Both the position numbers and the translations under genes were made by a program. Shown in pieces: positions 1 through 17,798 of a stretch of 49,301 bases of DNA (position 1 is the first letter of the stretch; every line of letters begins with the position of its first letter). Origin of the DNA: Beroe ovata (lineage: Eukaryota; Ctenophora; Nuda; Beroida; Beroidae); assembly GCA_946803715.1 (NCBI GenBank), contig CAMPET010000389.1, positions 1-49,301 on the forward strand, written 5' to 3'. The notes under the pieces are model-generated. The model had not been told where the DNA came from and did no database searches. It saw only the letters and a program-made list of their open reading frames with translations.

Positions 1-711
1 CAAAGTGTCGTCAGGACCTGCTATCCAGTATAGTAGGGACTACAAGATAAAATACGAGAATTTCAAAGCGAACCTCCCGCAACCGGATGTACGTGTCTTG
101 ATCAATGATACCAGTGTAGTGGCTCCATATCCCACGCTCCATATCGCTCGGAATTTCGCTCTGTGATTCCCCAGAACTGCAATTCCTCAGAACTACAACT
201 ATTCCTCAGAAGTCAGAACTGCAATTATTCCTCAGAACACGGGAGGTAAGGTGGAACTCTTGGTGAAACGTACTGGTATCCTGGAAACGAGTTTCAACAG
301 CGTGATGGCCAAGTCACCGGCTGAGCTCATGAGGAGGTTATGGATCAAGTTTGACGGGGAGCCAGCTCTCGACTATGGGGGTGTTGCTAGGTAACCGAGT
401 TCAATTGCCAGGTTACAGAGAGTCCTGATTCAAATGATAACCCTCCGCTTCGTTAGAGATGTCTCTCAGAATTTGAACTTATCATCTTGAACTTATTATC
501 TTGATCCAGCCACTCTCGTATCTCTACAATAGTTTGTTCGGTTTCCCTCACTGGTTACCGTCTCTCAAATCCTCTATTAATGTCAACTCTCTTACTCCTT
601 CATCTCTCGACTTATGTCCCCTTAACTCTCTCTCCCTTACTTCAGAGAGTGGTTCTACGCCCTATCCCGGGAAATGTTCAACCCCTACTACGGACTTTGG
701 GAATACTCTGC
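1..711 (+). CDS. Second, partial copy of NEDD4-like ligase exons (WW5 end and start of HECT)
   Basis: This block is nearly identical to 3894-4597 and stops at the single N at 712. It carries the end of the WW5 exon (1-88), the first HECT exon (236-390, encoding the KFDGEPALDYGGVAR region) and most of the next HECT exon (646-711, [11 protein letters not shown]), all in the same phases as the full copy. The two copies differ by scattered substitutions and small indels, mostly in introns (for example around 480-640). Because the copy lies upstream of the WW1 exon and ends at a contig join, I read it as an overlapping contig from the other haplotype and not as a second gene. A true upstream partial duplication is the alternative. 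Confidence 0.8.
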
Positions 712-712
712 N
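712..712. other. Single-N contig join
   Basis: One N separates the duplicated block 1-711 from unique upstream sequence of the same gene, so the order of sequence across this point is unreliable. Confidence 0.9.
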
Positions 713-865
713 GGGGGAGGGGTGGGTAGAAATTTGGTGGGGATTGGGGGAGAAATTGGGTGGAAGGGGGGATGAAATATGGGAGATTGAAGTATGGGCG
801 GAGGGCAAGATGAGAGGATCCCGTGTTAATTGTTGCGAGGGGTGGCGGGGTTGTTTATCAAGTTA

Positions 866-908
866 ACACACGCACACACATACACACACACACGCAAACA
901 CACACACA
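866..908. repeat. CA microsatellite
   Basis: Imperfect (CA)n tract in the intron just before the WW1 exon. It sits directly upstream of the pyrimidine tract of that exon's acceptor. Confidence 0.85.
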
Positions 909-923
909 TCTCTCTTATCCCAG

Positions 924-6612
<5,689 letters not shown>

Positions 6613-6878
6613 GTGAGTCAAGATGACTGTTCCATTCTTTCCACTATCATACATTTGAATTTGATGTTTTGTTGACAGAATCTCGAAAAATNACACACAC
6701 ACACACATTTTGTTCATCCTCATTATAGTGGAGGCTACGATAAGAATATCGAAAGTTAATAATAATCAAACAAGGCGTAAATCTAGTGAATTTAAATTGT
6801 ACCAGATTCCGAGTTTGAATGAAAGCAATTAGCACTAAAATCAACCAAATGTCAGTGGAATAACCAGTCTCACCTCAG

Positions 6879-7194
6879 GCGGTACTCTCATTCAATAACG
6901 AGTTCAGAGCACGGTTACTGCAGTTTGTAACGGGGACATCGCGTGTCCCTATGAACGGATTCAGGGAGTTACAAGGTGAGTCTGTTGTCACCTTGGAAAC
7001 ACTCGTTAACCATGGTAACAGATACTTTAGTTGGCGTGTGATCGATATTCAAACACGGCGTCACTTGGGTGAAAGTCGATAACTCGTGATGATATTTTCC
7101 TCATCATCGATCATCGCTCAGGTTCCAATGGTCCACAAAAGTTTTGTATAGAAAAGTGGGGATCTCCAGAGGACTTACCTAGAGCTCATACCTG
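6879..7194 (+). CDS. Duplicate of two HECT C-lobe exons
   Basis: Exons 6879-6975 and 7122-7194 repeat 6300-6396 and 6540-6612 of the NEDD4-like gene and encode the same protein segment ([26 protein letters not shown]). A HECT domain has this segment only once, so the duplicate is most likely an unmerged contig overlap. Joining both copies would give an impossible protein. The last exon, which should begin with the catalytic Cys and an FNRLDLPPY-like stretch, does not follow either copy. Confidence 0.85.
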
Positions 7195-7289
7195 GTGAGT
7201 CAAGATGACTGTTCCATTCTTTCCACTATCACACATTTGAATTTGATGTTTTGTTGACAGAACTCGAAAAATCCTGAAATGAATTCCGG

Positions 7290-7290
7290 N
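7290..7290. other. Single-N contig join where the terminal HECT exon should lie
   Basis: The N lies 96 bp after the last visible HECT donor. The sequence beyond it does not continue the gene, so the final exon is probably lost in this join. Confidence 0.7.
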
Positions 7291-7328
7291 TGAGGATAGC
7301 GGTTGAGTGCACCGGTGGTTTTGAAATT

Positions 7329-7424
7329 GACTAGATCCGACAGCATGAAACTAGAGTCACGTGACCTGATGAAAATGACTAGATCCGACAGCATGAAACT
7401 AGAGTCAAGTGACCTGATGAAAAT
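7329..7424. repeat. 48-bp direct repeat, two copies
   Basis: Two adjacent 48-bp units (7329-7376 and 7377-7424) differ at about one base. The first contains TCACGTGA, which becomes TCAAGTGA in the second. The unit length is a multiple of three and is open in one frame, but no exon signals surround it. Confidence 0.8.
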
Positions 7425-9177
7425 GTCAGAGAACAGTGCTGTGGTGATTATGCTATGTTTCTGGTCGTTGAGACTTTTTAAGTTTATGATTCAGTGAAAT
7501 CTCTTGTTTTATCTGACGGAATTCGTTAATTCAGAGAAGTAATTTTCTCCAGAGTAATGAAATAGCCGCTGAATTCAAGTACAAATGATCAATTGATTAA
7601 ATGATAGTCAAATGCAACAGTTGTCGGTTGTCTGGGCGAATTTGTTCCCTTTACGCGTGTGTTCCTAGCTGTATTGCGCTCTGACCTGCAATGTTTACCC
7701 AATTCTTTCTCTAGCTGAATTTACTAAATCAATCATGAATACAGTCTGTAAATCTTTTAGAATTAATGTTGGGTTTTGATTTAGAACTTCTTGTATAGTA
7801 TATTGTAGTAAAAGCTATGTCGCTTTATTAAGGAAGAATTTTTAACAATTTGCCGTTCATCGAAAATTGATTCGTTTTTATGTTTATAGATGGTAGATTT
7901 TCGAAGATAAACCTTCTAAAAATTAGCAGCTAATTTCAGATTTATATTTTATATAATCATCTTCAATAGTTTCAATTGTCGTGGCTTGATTGAAAGAGTT
8001 ATTAAAGGTGGCAACTGGCGGGTGATCATGGATCGCAAGATTGAGTGTATTTTTCAATTATCATAAGTTCCATATTAACGATCAACATGTCTCAGACATA
8101 GCTCTATGGAATTACCAACTATTTCCATAAGATGTTGGGAAAGAATGCACACCGCCTATGGAATAGGGTCAGTTTCTAAAACGTTATGGTCAGAGTTTCA
8201 TTCTTTCACTGTACACGATGTCTCTATTTACAATACTCAATACTCATTCAGGGTGTGTATACACTATACAAGACATACAGTATATACAAGGAGCTTTACT
8301 TCACTAAAATCGTCGAGTAATACCGACTGTACATGATGTCAAGTAAGTGTGAAACCATGTTTCGTTGCTAAATTGCGTGCAAACATACATAGTAACTGTA
8401 TGTTATACTACTATCTCATCATTTGACCATTTAGGGTATAGGGTGTTTTCTTGTTATAATGTGAGCACATACGGAGGCACATACACACACATAATAACAC
8501 ACACATAATAACACACACCTACACCCACACGCACACATACACAATCACTTCCCTATTTTCATCAGATCTGTGTAACAGCCGCCACATTGTGAGCAAATCT
8601 CAATCAGGTTTTCTCTACTGTAAACTGTTCTCTACTGTTGCTTTTGTTCATTATTCCTATTGAACATTGTTGCTATTGTACATAGTTGCTATTACATCAC
8701 TTCATCCATACTTCTGAAGCATCAAATACACAAATTGCTATGGGCACAAATACGGCAGTTTTGTGATAATTCGCGTAGCGCGCGGCGACAAACTCCTGTC
8801 ACCAATATGAATTTTTCGCATTTGGTCACAGACGGACTTGCGCGCGGCGCTGTGGAAATAAAGACGTTCTGACAAAACCGGTACAAGTTTTGCAAGATTG
8901 TAATTCAAGGCATAATAGTTGGATTTCATATTATGCTCGCTCCATGAATCAAGCAGTACTTTCAGTGATGTGGATCTAAGTTGGTGGTCTCCTTGATCTG
9001 TATAGGCCAGGAACCATAACATTGTGCTATTTTTGGGAGATAGCTTCTTGATTTGAATGGTAGCGAATTTAAAGGGGGATTTACGCGATTTTGTGATTAA
9101 ATGATGGGTGGTTTGCAGAAATTTTGGGATTACAAGCAATTGATTTTTGCACAAATTTTCGTCATGATTACGTTGAA

Positions 9178-9262
9178 ATGAGTTCAAATACGACTGAGTT
9201 CAAATACGACTATGAGTTCAACTACGACTGAGTTCAAATACGACTATGAGTTCAACTACGAC
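9178..9262. repeat. Short tandem repeat (GAGTTCAAATACGACT type)
   Basis: About five copies of a 16-18 bp unit, GAGTTCAA(A/C)TACGACT, some with an extra AT between units. Confidence 0.8.
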
Positions 9263-10535
9263 TATAATGCACATGAATCCAGCGGGGAGTACTACGCGAA
9301 GCGTCCAGCGGTTTTGGTGATGATATAACTAGTCTCTCTTTACTTGCTTGGCACATTATTCCATGATTTTGACGATGACTCATTCCACAAAATAGTGGTC
9401 GTAGGGGGAGTTGGTAATATTCCGACAAATAATAAGATTCTTTAGTGTGTACATGTTTCGATATTCATCGTAAACAAACTCAAAATTGAGAGTATTTCCA
9501 GTTCAAGACACAGACAAGTTCTAGCTATTTCGCTTTCTCTTTGTCTCTGGACAAGAGTCCTCATTTCCAATCTACCCGTCACCTAAAACCAAATATCATT
9601 GTAGCAACATATTATCTACAGCTTTGTCCCACAAACAATAGAATGGGCCGTTGTATGTGACCCCGTTGATAATAGAGAGTGCAATTCGACAGTTTATAAA
9701 TGCCCATCTGATTGATCTATGGATAGTCATACTGCTTGACAAAGGGGAGGGGGGGCGGCGCTTGAAATAAGATTAATCTATGTCATCGGACTATGTGATC
9801 AAATGCTTGCCGCGATATAATAAAATTAGCAATGAAATTTAGGTGGACGGGATAAATGCAGAGTGGTACTGGTACGCGGAATCGTGGTATCAAAATTTCC
9901 ATTATCAATCTTTATCTGATATGATCACTCTCAGTACGTCCTTTATGTTGATAATAATCTATCTTGGATATAGTCCAAACAACAGGACCATTGCTTCATT
10001 TCATCAACTCTTCATGTCTGAGTTACCAGGCTGGTGAGATGACTAATGATATTATATATAGATCTGTATGGATGCATCGCTGCTGATGTAGCAACCTGCC
10101 ACAAATCATGAGCAAAAGTCTTGATCATTGATCAAGTCGCATTTACGCATTTTGATCTTTGATCAAGTCGCGCGTGATGATAAATAATCATCATGCAACA
10201 ATAATCACTTTATTATCTCCTAGTATTGTGATCAATCGAAAGATCATCACTCTGATTGATGTAACCAACACTGCACTATGACACCATGTCAATATCGGAA
10301 CTGATATCAAAACAGTAACCACCAAAAACGGAGTTACACTTTGGAATTATACTAGTAGTAATTGCAAATTAATTTACTACCGACTGGGTTGTGTAAAATT
10401 TCACGCCCTCACTGCACTGCCACAGTTGAATCTTGTAATCATGGGCCTGCTTGTTTAGTAGTACCGGTGAAGCAAGTTTTAAAGTGGCTGCGGTAGATAT
10501 AAGCCACATTATGCCGCATAAAATGTTATACTGTG

Positions 10536-10629
10536 TGTAGGTGTGAGATTGTTTGTGTATGTGCGTGTATCTGTGTATGAGTGTTTGTGTGTGTCGTTGC
10601 GTGTTGGTGATTGTGTATGTATATGTGTT

Positions 10630-10665
<36 letters not shown>

Positions 10666-10675
10666 TGTGTGTGTG
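10536..10675. repeat. TG microsatellite
   Basis: (TG)n with interspersed TTTG and TATG. It generates the long 'His/Thr-rich' and 'Val/Cys-rich' ORFs on both strands, which are not genes. Confidence 0.9.
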
Positions 10676-11876
10676 CTATAGGTAGAATGATATTTTGTAC
10701 AGTTGGCTCAGTCAGTTGCATGCTATATCTCAATTGTGTGTGTCGCAGTTTTTCCCCCACAAATTGATACAACTACATATGCTCATGTTTAAACGCCACG
10801 TGACTCGGTTTTGCTATGTCGATCACATTGTTATACAGTTACAATTGTGTGGTATTGTTCCACATATCAGGTGTTTTCAGCGTGCTACAATTGTTTTGCG
10901 TTTTTCGCTCCACGGAAAGGGTTTTCTGCCTACCACATTCACGTTGATTAGATCATAGCTTACTTAACACTTATTGACCATTTGGGATTGAGGTAGGTAA
11001 CTGGGTTATTAAAATCATGAAATTCGCGGTGTTCTAATCAATTTTAGATGCGGTGACATTGATGGTTCCCAGAACAAGGTAGGAGTGGTGAACTTTCATA
11101 GGTGACAGTTCCTCTTGCATGAGAATGAGATGGTTAACTTGAATAATTACCCCTCCCCCCTCCCCTCCGAATGACCAAATCTCAAGAGCAACTGCTTGTG
11201 GGGGAGTATGAGTGTCATTTAGCTTGAAAAACATTTAATTCAACTCCCAAACCATTACATCGTTTTATGGGCGTGATTTTGAATATTAAGGAATCGAATA
11301 TTAGGGAATATTAAGGAAAGCATCGCTCGTTCCTGCCTATGATAGCCTCATTTCATTGAGGCAGCTGTTCAACTAGCAACGAGTAATAAAATTGACGTAA
11401 TCCGTGTTTATTAACGTTTAAACAGCTTCAAAGGTATTGTTACAAGCTCTCTCTCTCTCCCTCTTTCAATAAGCTGAATTTAACATCCAGGCGATGCTTA
11501 ATATCACACTGATTGATGTAGAGATGCAAAATGTGGTGCTACGATCGCCAATCGTGTTAAAACCTATTCAATCGCAAAAATGCGTGTCTTTGTCGTGAAT
11601 TCATCGAGCGGTGAGCTTCAGGTCATTCTTTGACTGGAATTCCAATTGAGAACGCCTGTTGTAAAATGCAAAACAAAATACCCTGAGAATTTGCCGATAC
11701 GATACCACGTGTTTTAAATGAAAACTGGATGAATTTCTACACGCATGGCTGATATCACGTGATCGCGTCATGACGGTCCCGGTCGTTATTGTTGTCATAC
11801 TATTATAGTGCACACTTGCTCTGTCCGAGTCATTTCCAAGTCACAATTTCTCCATCTCTCCTCTATCACTATTATT

Positions 11877-11997
11877 ATGACACTGTCGTATTTGTATGAG
11901 CGCTTTTTCCGGGACATATCCTCCTCCTCCTCTGACAGTCAGGCTGTCTCATCCAGTGAGTGGGACTCGGATGAGGAACACTCAGATCTCAGTGAAG
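11877..11997 (+). CDS. Possible first coding exon, acidic Ser-rich
   Basis: An ATG opens a 40-codon reading frame (MTLSYLYERFFRDI, then Ser-rich SSSSSDSQAVSSS and acidic EWDSDEEHSDLSE). It ends at a plausible donor GTACTT after one base of the next codon. The Ser/Asp/Glu stretch resembles casein-kinase-type acidic tails. I could not find the next exon with the matching phase, so this may be chance. The function is unknown. Confidence 0.3.
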
Positions 11998-12889
11998 GTA
12001 CTTAATCAAGATCCAAAGACTCTAGGCTAGACACGGTACTTGGTTTTATAATATTCGGCATCTGTCGAGTGTCCACTATGTAACAATTATGTATGTTACA
12101 ACTGGCCTGGTTATATCATCAATCTGTCCCCCATGTAACAGGATGTCCCCCCTGACTCTAGTATACTCTATAGATTTGTAATGTCTTCCCTTTGTGATGC
12201 CTTCCCTATTTTATTTCTCCCCTTTTTTATAATATAACGTGTTGCCGTTTACCAAAGGGGGGTGTAGGACAACATTACGCCGTCATATAGCTGTTAAAAG
12301 CTTATAGTTGGGGTGCATTAACCATCTAGACAGACCAAATTGAATTTAAAAGGATCGGGCGGCTAGGCAACTCAGTCCGAACCCCCCAGCATGGTTACCT
12401 AACTCCTAATTATACTACAGCATGACATCAGACAGAGCTTGAAGAGCGGATTTATCTTATAACTATTCTAGATCCTGCCCAATCTGAATTCTGCCCAAGC
12501 TGAATTCTGCTCAAGCTGTGAAATAACACTTGATTATATATGTTGCTATCCGGCTGATTTACCGGCTTTAAAAAAGCTTTCAAGATCTGAAATGAAATGT
12601 GAAGCATATCCTAGAATACGCTTCTTATTTTATCTTGATTAAAGTACCATTAATAATATCCAAGTATGCGGCACTGTTAAATATCACGCTTAATTTCATG
12701 TCTGACTTAAATACGTCCTTGGCATATAGCCTGGCCTGTCTGAAGCTAGCCATGACAATCGCATGATTGATGCTGGATGTGCTTAGAAGATCAAGAGTGA
12801 TGTTCAATGTTGAGCGGTTTCAAGAAGAAATGGAGGTTTTGCAGAATCGGTTTTCAGATATGGCAATATGGCATCATGAAGTGTAGCTG

Positions 12890-13375
12890 TTTCACTGTTC
12901 TGGTTATTTCACTGTAGTGGTTGTTACACTGTAGTGGTTGTTACACTGTAGTGGTTGTTACACTGTAGTGGTTGTTACACTGTAGTAGTGTTTCACTGTA
13001 ATCGTTGTTTCACTGTAGTAACTGTTTCACTGTAGTGGTTGTTACACTGTAGTGGTTGTTACACTGTAGTGGCTGTTTCACTGTAGTGGCTGTTTCACTG
13101 TTCTGGTTGCTACACTGTAGTGGTGTTACACTGCAGTGGTTGTTGCACTGTAGTGGTGTTACACTGTAATGGTGTTACACTGTAATGGTTGTTACACNNN
13201 NNNNNNNNNNNNNNNNNNNNNNNNNNNNNNNNNNNNNNNNNNTGTTACACTGTAGTGGTTGTTACACTGTAGTGGTGTTACACTGTAGTGGTTGTTACAC
13301 TGTAGTAGTTGTTACACTGTAGTGGTTGTTACACTGTAGTGGCTGTTACACTGTAGTGGTTGTGACACTGTATCG
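12890..13375. repeat. 17-bp minisatellite (TTACACTGTAGTGGTTG) around an assembly gap
   Basis: More than twenty tandem copies of a unit with consensus GTAGTGGTTGTTACACT and its variants (TTTCACTG, GTAATGG, GTAGTGGTGTT). The 45 Ns at 13198-13242 lie inside the array, so its true length is unknown. Confidence 0.93.
13198..13242. other. Assembly gap, 45 N
   Basis: Run of 45 Ns inside the 17-bp minisatellite; it is the only multi-base gap in the window. Confidence 0.99.
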
Positions 13376-13557
13376 TGACCTCTGTCTTAATGCATCCTCA
13401 AATCCTACTCACGTTCACTTAGAAAGTGGAATACATCAACAATACTTCAACAGCCTGATCATATCAGTTTTCTAGAGTAGTCATCAGAGTTGAGCCAGCT
13501 CGAAACTCAATAAGTCAATAGGACGAACTTAACTTGTTGCTTATAACGCGGCCCTCT

Positions 13558-13610
13558 ATTTGTGTGTGTGTGTGTGTGTGTGTGTGTACTGTGTATGTGT
13601 GTGTGTCGGT
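13558..13610. repeat. TG microsatellite
   Basis: Nearly pure (TG)n followed by a TATG-interrupted segment. Confidence 0.9.
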
Positions 13611-14345
13611 GTACCAGGCAGCAATAGTTTATGATGACCAACTCTATCTTTGATCTATGATGTTGGGATCCATCGCTGCACGTTATAGCATGGCTAATAT
13701 AGCATAACAAACTGAGATAATCAAACTATTAATATCTTCATTTTAAACACCAAAGTTATTGTTACAGTTGAATACTTATTAATACAGTACTGGTTGGATC
13801 GTTTACTAGTAGCTTCACTTGTAAATCTATGATAGAGTCATGGGAAACGTTTCACTATGGATTGGCAATTTTCCAAGCGAAAACAGAGGCCTTCCTATCT
13901 TTTTTATCGGCGGCATACACGTGTATTGCATGTTTTTAACTTGCTTTTGCTACATGTAAATGTATCTTAGCTCAAGTCATGATTATTTGGAGCAATCAAC
14001 AAGCCGATGACCAGAGACTGCTCTTTTGTCGTATTTTGACACAATATTGTGCAGTGGCTGTTTTCCCCGTTTTTCTCACATGAACACCTCGCAAAGCTAA
14101 ACGTATCCCAGCTTGTTGTTAAACACCTTATAAAAAACAGAGAATGAAAGTCTAGTAGAGCTGAGAGCACTACTTTGATTGGCGCTTGGGATTTACCATC
14201 CAAAACTGCGATTTGTGACGCACCGTTTTGCAGTGCTTTTTGTTCAAACGTGTTCTTTTGGAGCAAGAGAACAGTGAAAGCTGTGCTGTCGTTGATGTTA
14301 CCCACTTCACCACAAGTTACGCTGTCCGATTTAAGCTGGAAGTGA

Positions 14346-14410
14346 TGTTGTGTGTGTGNACCTGTGTGTGTGTGTGTGCCTGTGTGTGTGTGCGTGTGTG
14401 TGCGTGTAGC
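14346..14410. repeat. TG microsatellite with single-N join
   Basis: (TG)n interrupted by CC and CG, with a single N at 14359. Here the N probably marks a sequencing break in simple repeat, because the flanks are not duplicated. Confidence 0.85.
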
Positions 14411-15989
14411 CTTCTGTGCGTACGGAAGGTGACTTATGAGTGCACACACACACATTATGTAATGAAATATTGTGTAAAATAGATGACTCATATTGGAGCC
14501 ACTACTGCAATTGCGCCAACTCTCACACACGTAATTTCTCGTTTTATACTAACACAAACACCCATGAGGAAATGTTGGGTGACTTTTATTGCCGTTTCAG
14601 GGGGCACTATAACGTCAAATGAGGTTACACACACAAACTCAGCTTTGGTCCCCAGCTTCATTCCCCGGTCTCTCTGTATGTTATAGTGCACCTCTATAAA
14701 CATGACACCTATTATAGTGGCACCTGTGCACTCTTTAGCACCTCTGTGGCCCAATTGATAGGTCAGACTAGCTGAGGTGCCAAGTTAGCGGCTATACTTT
14801 AGTAGGTACCATCACAGGAATATAGTGTGATCGGAGTCTTATGACTTATGGGTGCTCGCTTAACTGAGTTAAGTTATTAATAAAAGCACTATGAAACTCA
14901 ATAAAGTCGTGTGTCATCACCGATTTATAACATGCCCCCTCATACCCCAAAAAGCAGCCATCCCCTCTCCCCCCTTGCTAATGATTTTTCGTTTAAATAT
15001 AGAACATACCCCCTTCTCTCGCGGTTTTTTAGTCTCATATTATGACCCACGTATTATAATATGAAACCCTGATCAGTGATCAAAGAGTATGTGTGTTTTC
15101 TGTCCATATGATATCGTCCCACAGTTTACATGTGTGAGCCGTGTTTCAGCGTTGGTGCCACTTAATTTCCATCAACACACACTTCAGTTTATTGGATGAT
15201 ATACATGAACATGTTGATAGATCAGTACCATGGCAACCATTCAGAAATAACATTTTTCAAGAAGAAATTCCTCCTGAAAGTGTTGTTTTACGTTTTCCTT
15301 TATACTTTTATCCTGTGCTTGCCTCCTCTATTATGTGAAGCAGCAGCTGTTACCTGTGGGTAACAAAGGATAATAATTGTAAAAGTGTATATTGTTGTTG
15401 ATCTATGACCTGTCACTAGCCGTAATAAGCCGCTACATACACCGGTAAAACGGTGTTACCGTTTTCGTGAACCTCTGTTTCCGCGGTAATATATATATAC
15501 CTAGGCTAAGGATAACTTTGGTTACTGTGGAAACCCAAAACCCATTACCTCAGGAGTTATTTCTTACTTTTTCGAGTTGGCCCTTGCGCGTGGGGGAGGG
15601 TATGATTGTTGCAGATAGAATTCCCATGGTAACAATTACCACGCAGCGGCTAGTCGATAACAACATTACCATTTATTGTGGCTAGACATCATAAGGAACG
15701 GAGATTATTCGGTTCTAAACTGGGGGGAAACTAAGCTAATTCTTCATGCGAGCCATATGATTTTCAATAATTGACGATAGTTTTTCATTTATCTCCAGAA
15801 AGTGACTTCCCCTGCTTGCCGTGATTTAAGGAGCCGGGGGTGGGAGACACTGGTTGAGAAGACCATGGTGGGATGGTGGATATTGGATAAGCAGCTAAAT
15901 AAAACCAGCTCATTATTTTCATAATTATGCTGCCGTAGCAATATAGTCCCCTTTCAATAATGTACGGAGACTGATAAACAATCTGTCTA

Positions 15990-16215
15990 TGGTGGTGTGT
16001 GTCTGTGTTCGTATGTTTGTATGTGTGTGTGTATGTTGTATGTGCATGTGTATGTGTCTGTCTGTCTGTGTTTGTGTGTGTTTGTATGTGCCTGTCTGTC
16101 TGTCTGTGTTTGTGTGTGTGTGTATGTCTGTGTTTGTGTGTATTTGTATGTGTCTGTCTGTCTGTGTTTGTATGTGTCTGTCTGTATGTCTGTGTTTGTA
16201 TGCTTCTGTGTCGGT
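15990..16215. repeat. TGTC/TGTG/TATG microsatellite
   Basis: More than 200 bp of mixed TGTG, TGTC and TATG units. All three forward frames are open across it (Cys/Val/Ser-rich), which reflects the repeat and not coding. Confidence 0.92.
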
Positions 16216-17537
16216 TTGTCCGTGAGTCTAATGATACTGACTAAAGCCTGGCTACTGTACCTACTTGAATTATATTCGGTCGAATTATCGTATGTTCAGC
16301 GGAATTATAACCACTTGTTCTGGAGTACAAAGTTCAATAGAATACTCTCTGAAGCGTTAGGATAACACGAACTTGCTCCTTTGTAATAATTATCAGTCAG
16401 CTCCGGATTATATCGCCATCATTTACCAGATACTCCTGCAAGACCGTTGCATCTGAATACTAGGTTATTACCATATCTTCCTAGGTGATGAAACACCATC
16501 AGACAGATTAACTAATTTTACGTTACCCGAATAATATGCAGATATTCATTATTCAAATCTTCGTGACATGGCAGTGCCATATGATGGCATTACTGAGCAT
16601 ATTTCGGTCATGCCCCCTCTCAGTATATATCGATCTGTTAGGTGGCTGGTCGATACGTCATACGAACGAATCGGAAATTAGACACTGTCTAGGGGTCAAA
16701 ACCATCGCAACCGCATTGAAACTAACAGCATATATGTTCCCCAAAAAGTCTGACCATCTTGTTCAGGGTGTCAAAAACTCTGAACAATATAGGTTCAGCA
16801 CTGACCCTGAGACACGACAAATAGGGGTACAAGAGGCTAAAGGACTGGTCAAACCATTAATTAGAGCCGTGCTGGAGTAGCTACTACAGCCACTACTATA
16901 GGATACTATAGCCACTACTATAGGATACTATAGTCATTAGCTACTACCATAAGGCGATATTATTAGCATATGTTCACTAGGTTAAAGGGTCCCATATATG
17001 TATTTGTGTAATACATGCAATGTCTAAGAGTGTCAAAACCCTGAATACAATGGGTTCAACAATGACCATGACACGTGACATAGGAGGGGGGGGGTTAAGG
17101 ACTGGTCAAACGAGAGAAATCGATCAAATTCACTGACTCTAAGTTGAGAGACAGGTGTATATAACCTGAAATAGTAAGACTCACGACTTGCTTTGATTCT
17201 AATCCTAGTATCAGTTTAAGGTTTTAACTAAATACCCTCGTGAAGACCCATTTCATACCAAGATCCACTATGGTGAAAATTTGAATCTCAGCAGAGCTTA
17301 ATCCATTATAGATCCAGCACACACATGCACATTGCACACATGCACATTGCACACATAATATTTATCTCATCATTTAAGCATATTATTATACCTATTACTC
17401 TATTACTGCTGCTCATGTATATTAGTGTCGTGTGAATAGGTATCATATATAAGCTTAACAAGATGCCGCTGCATTATAAACGGATCCTTTTCAAGCTTTT
17501 TTCCGCCGAAGCGAATAGATTCTCCACAATTCTGAAT

Positions 17538-17586
17538 GGTACAATGTAAGCAGCAAAGGCTTTGCTGTTTACATGATTATTGTACC
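17538..17586. repeat. Imperfect hairpin in non-coding DNA
   Basis: Left arm GGTACAATGTAAGCAGCAAA (17538-17557) pairs with a right arm ending ATTGTACC at 17586, around a GGC loop, with a small bulge (GATT) in the right arm. It could be a decayed inverted-repeat element. Confidence 0.6.
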
Positions 17587-17640
17587 GCATTTTGCAGTGA
17601 ATGGCGACGCTTTGATGCAAAGTGTCGCAGTTCAGAGCAA

Positions 17641-17691
17641 ATCTGGTTAAAAAATCGAAATCTGGTTAAAAAATCGAAATCTGGTTAATTA
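17641..17691. repeat. 19-bp tandem repeat
   Basis: TCTGGTTAAAAAATCGAAA occurs twice, followed by a partial third unit. Confidence 0.8.
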
Positions 17692-17798
17692 TTTGTGCCT
17701 CCTGGATGTCGCAAATTATGTCACCAAATAGCCTGGCACTCATTCATGTCGTGTTTTATAGTAGCCTACAGTCTCACTTCATACTGCAATATCTCCAG

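Larger units (their letters stand above)
7430..11876. other. Long stretch without a recognisable gene
   Basis: No ORF here has homology I can recognise or a convincing set of splice sites. It holds CA-rich DNA (8470-8545), two GCGCGCGGCG islands (8779 and 8841), an 18-bp-type tandem repeat (9178-9262), a TG microsatellite (10536-10675) and clusters of TGATCA palindromes (10130-10170). A 149-codon (-) ORF at 9187-8738 is open but lacks coding character that I can defend. Confidence 0.6.
11998..17798. other. Repeat-rich stretch with no confident gene
   Basis: It contains a 17-bp minisatellite around an N gap (12890-13375), TG microsatellites (13558-13610, 14346-14410, 15990-16215), a single N at 14359 inside a TG tract, a degenerate direct repeat (about 16770-16860 against 17030-17110, sharing AAGGACTGGTCAAAC), and a 15-bp CACACATGCACATTG repeat near 17320-17350. 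Some short open stretches (for example 15141-15338 and 15467-15685) look mildly protein-like but lack paired splice sites or families I recognise. Confidence 0.6.

Noticed and set aside
8738-9187. 149-codon minus-strand ORF
   Set aside because: Open, but without homology, start context or neighbouring exons; its composition matches the surrounding non-coding DNA.
10509-10772. His/Thr-rich and Val/Cys-rich ORFs on both strands
   Set aside because: Translations of a TG/CA repeat.
12890-13375. CRISPR-like array
   Set aside because: The units are directly adjacent 17-mers without unique spacers, and the genome is eukaryotic; it is a minisatellite.
13967-14530. 187-codon minus-strand ORF
   Set aside because: It runs through a CA repeat and a single N, has no recognisable domain and lacks splice context. 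A decayed element cannot be excluded.
15989-16365. Three overlapping Cys/Val/Ser-rich plus-strand ORFs
   Set aside because: They arise from the TGTG/TGTC/TATG microsatellite, which has no stop codons in several frames.
16536-16880. 114-codon ORF and a nearby protein-like frame (AVPYDGITEHISVMPPLS)
   Set aside because: No donor follows the protein-like frame before its stop, and no family is recognisable.
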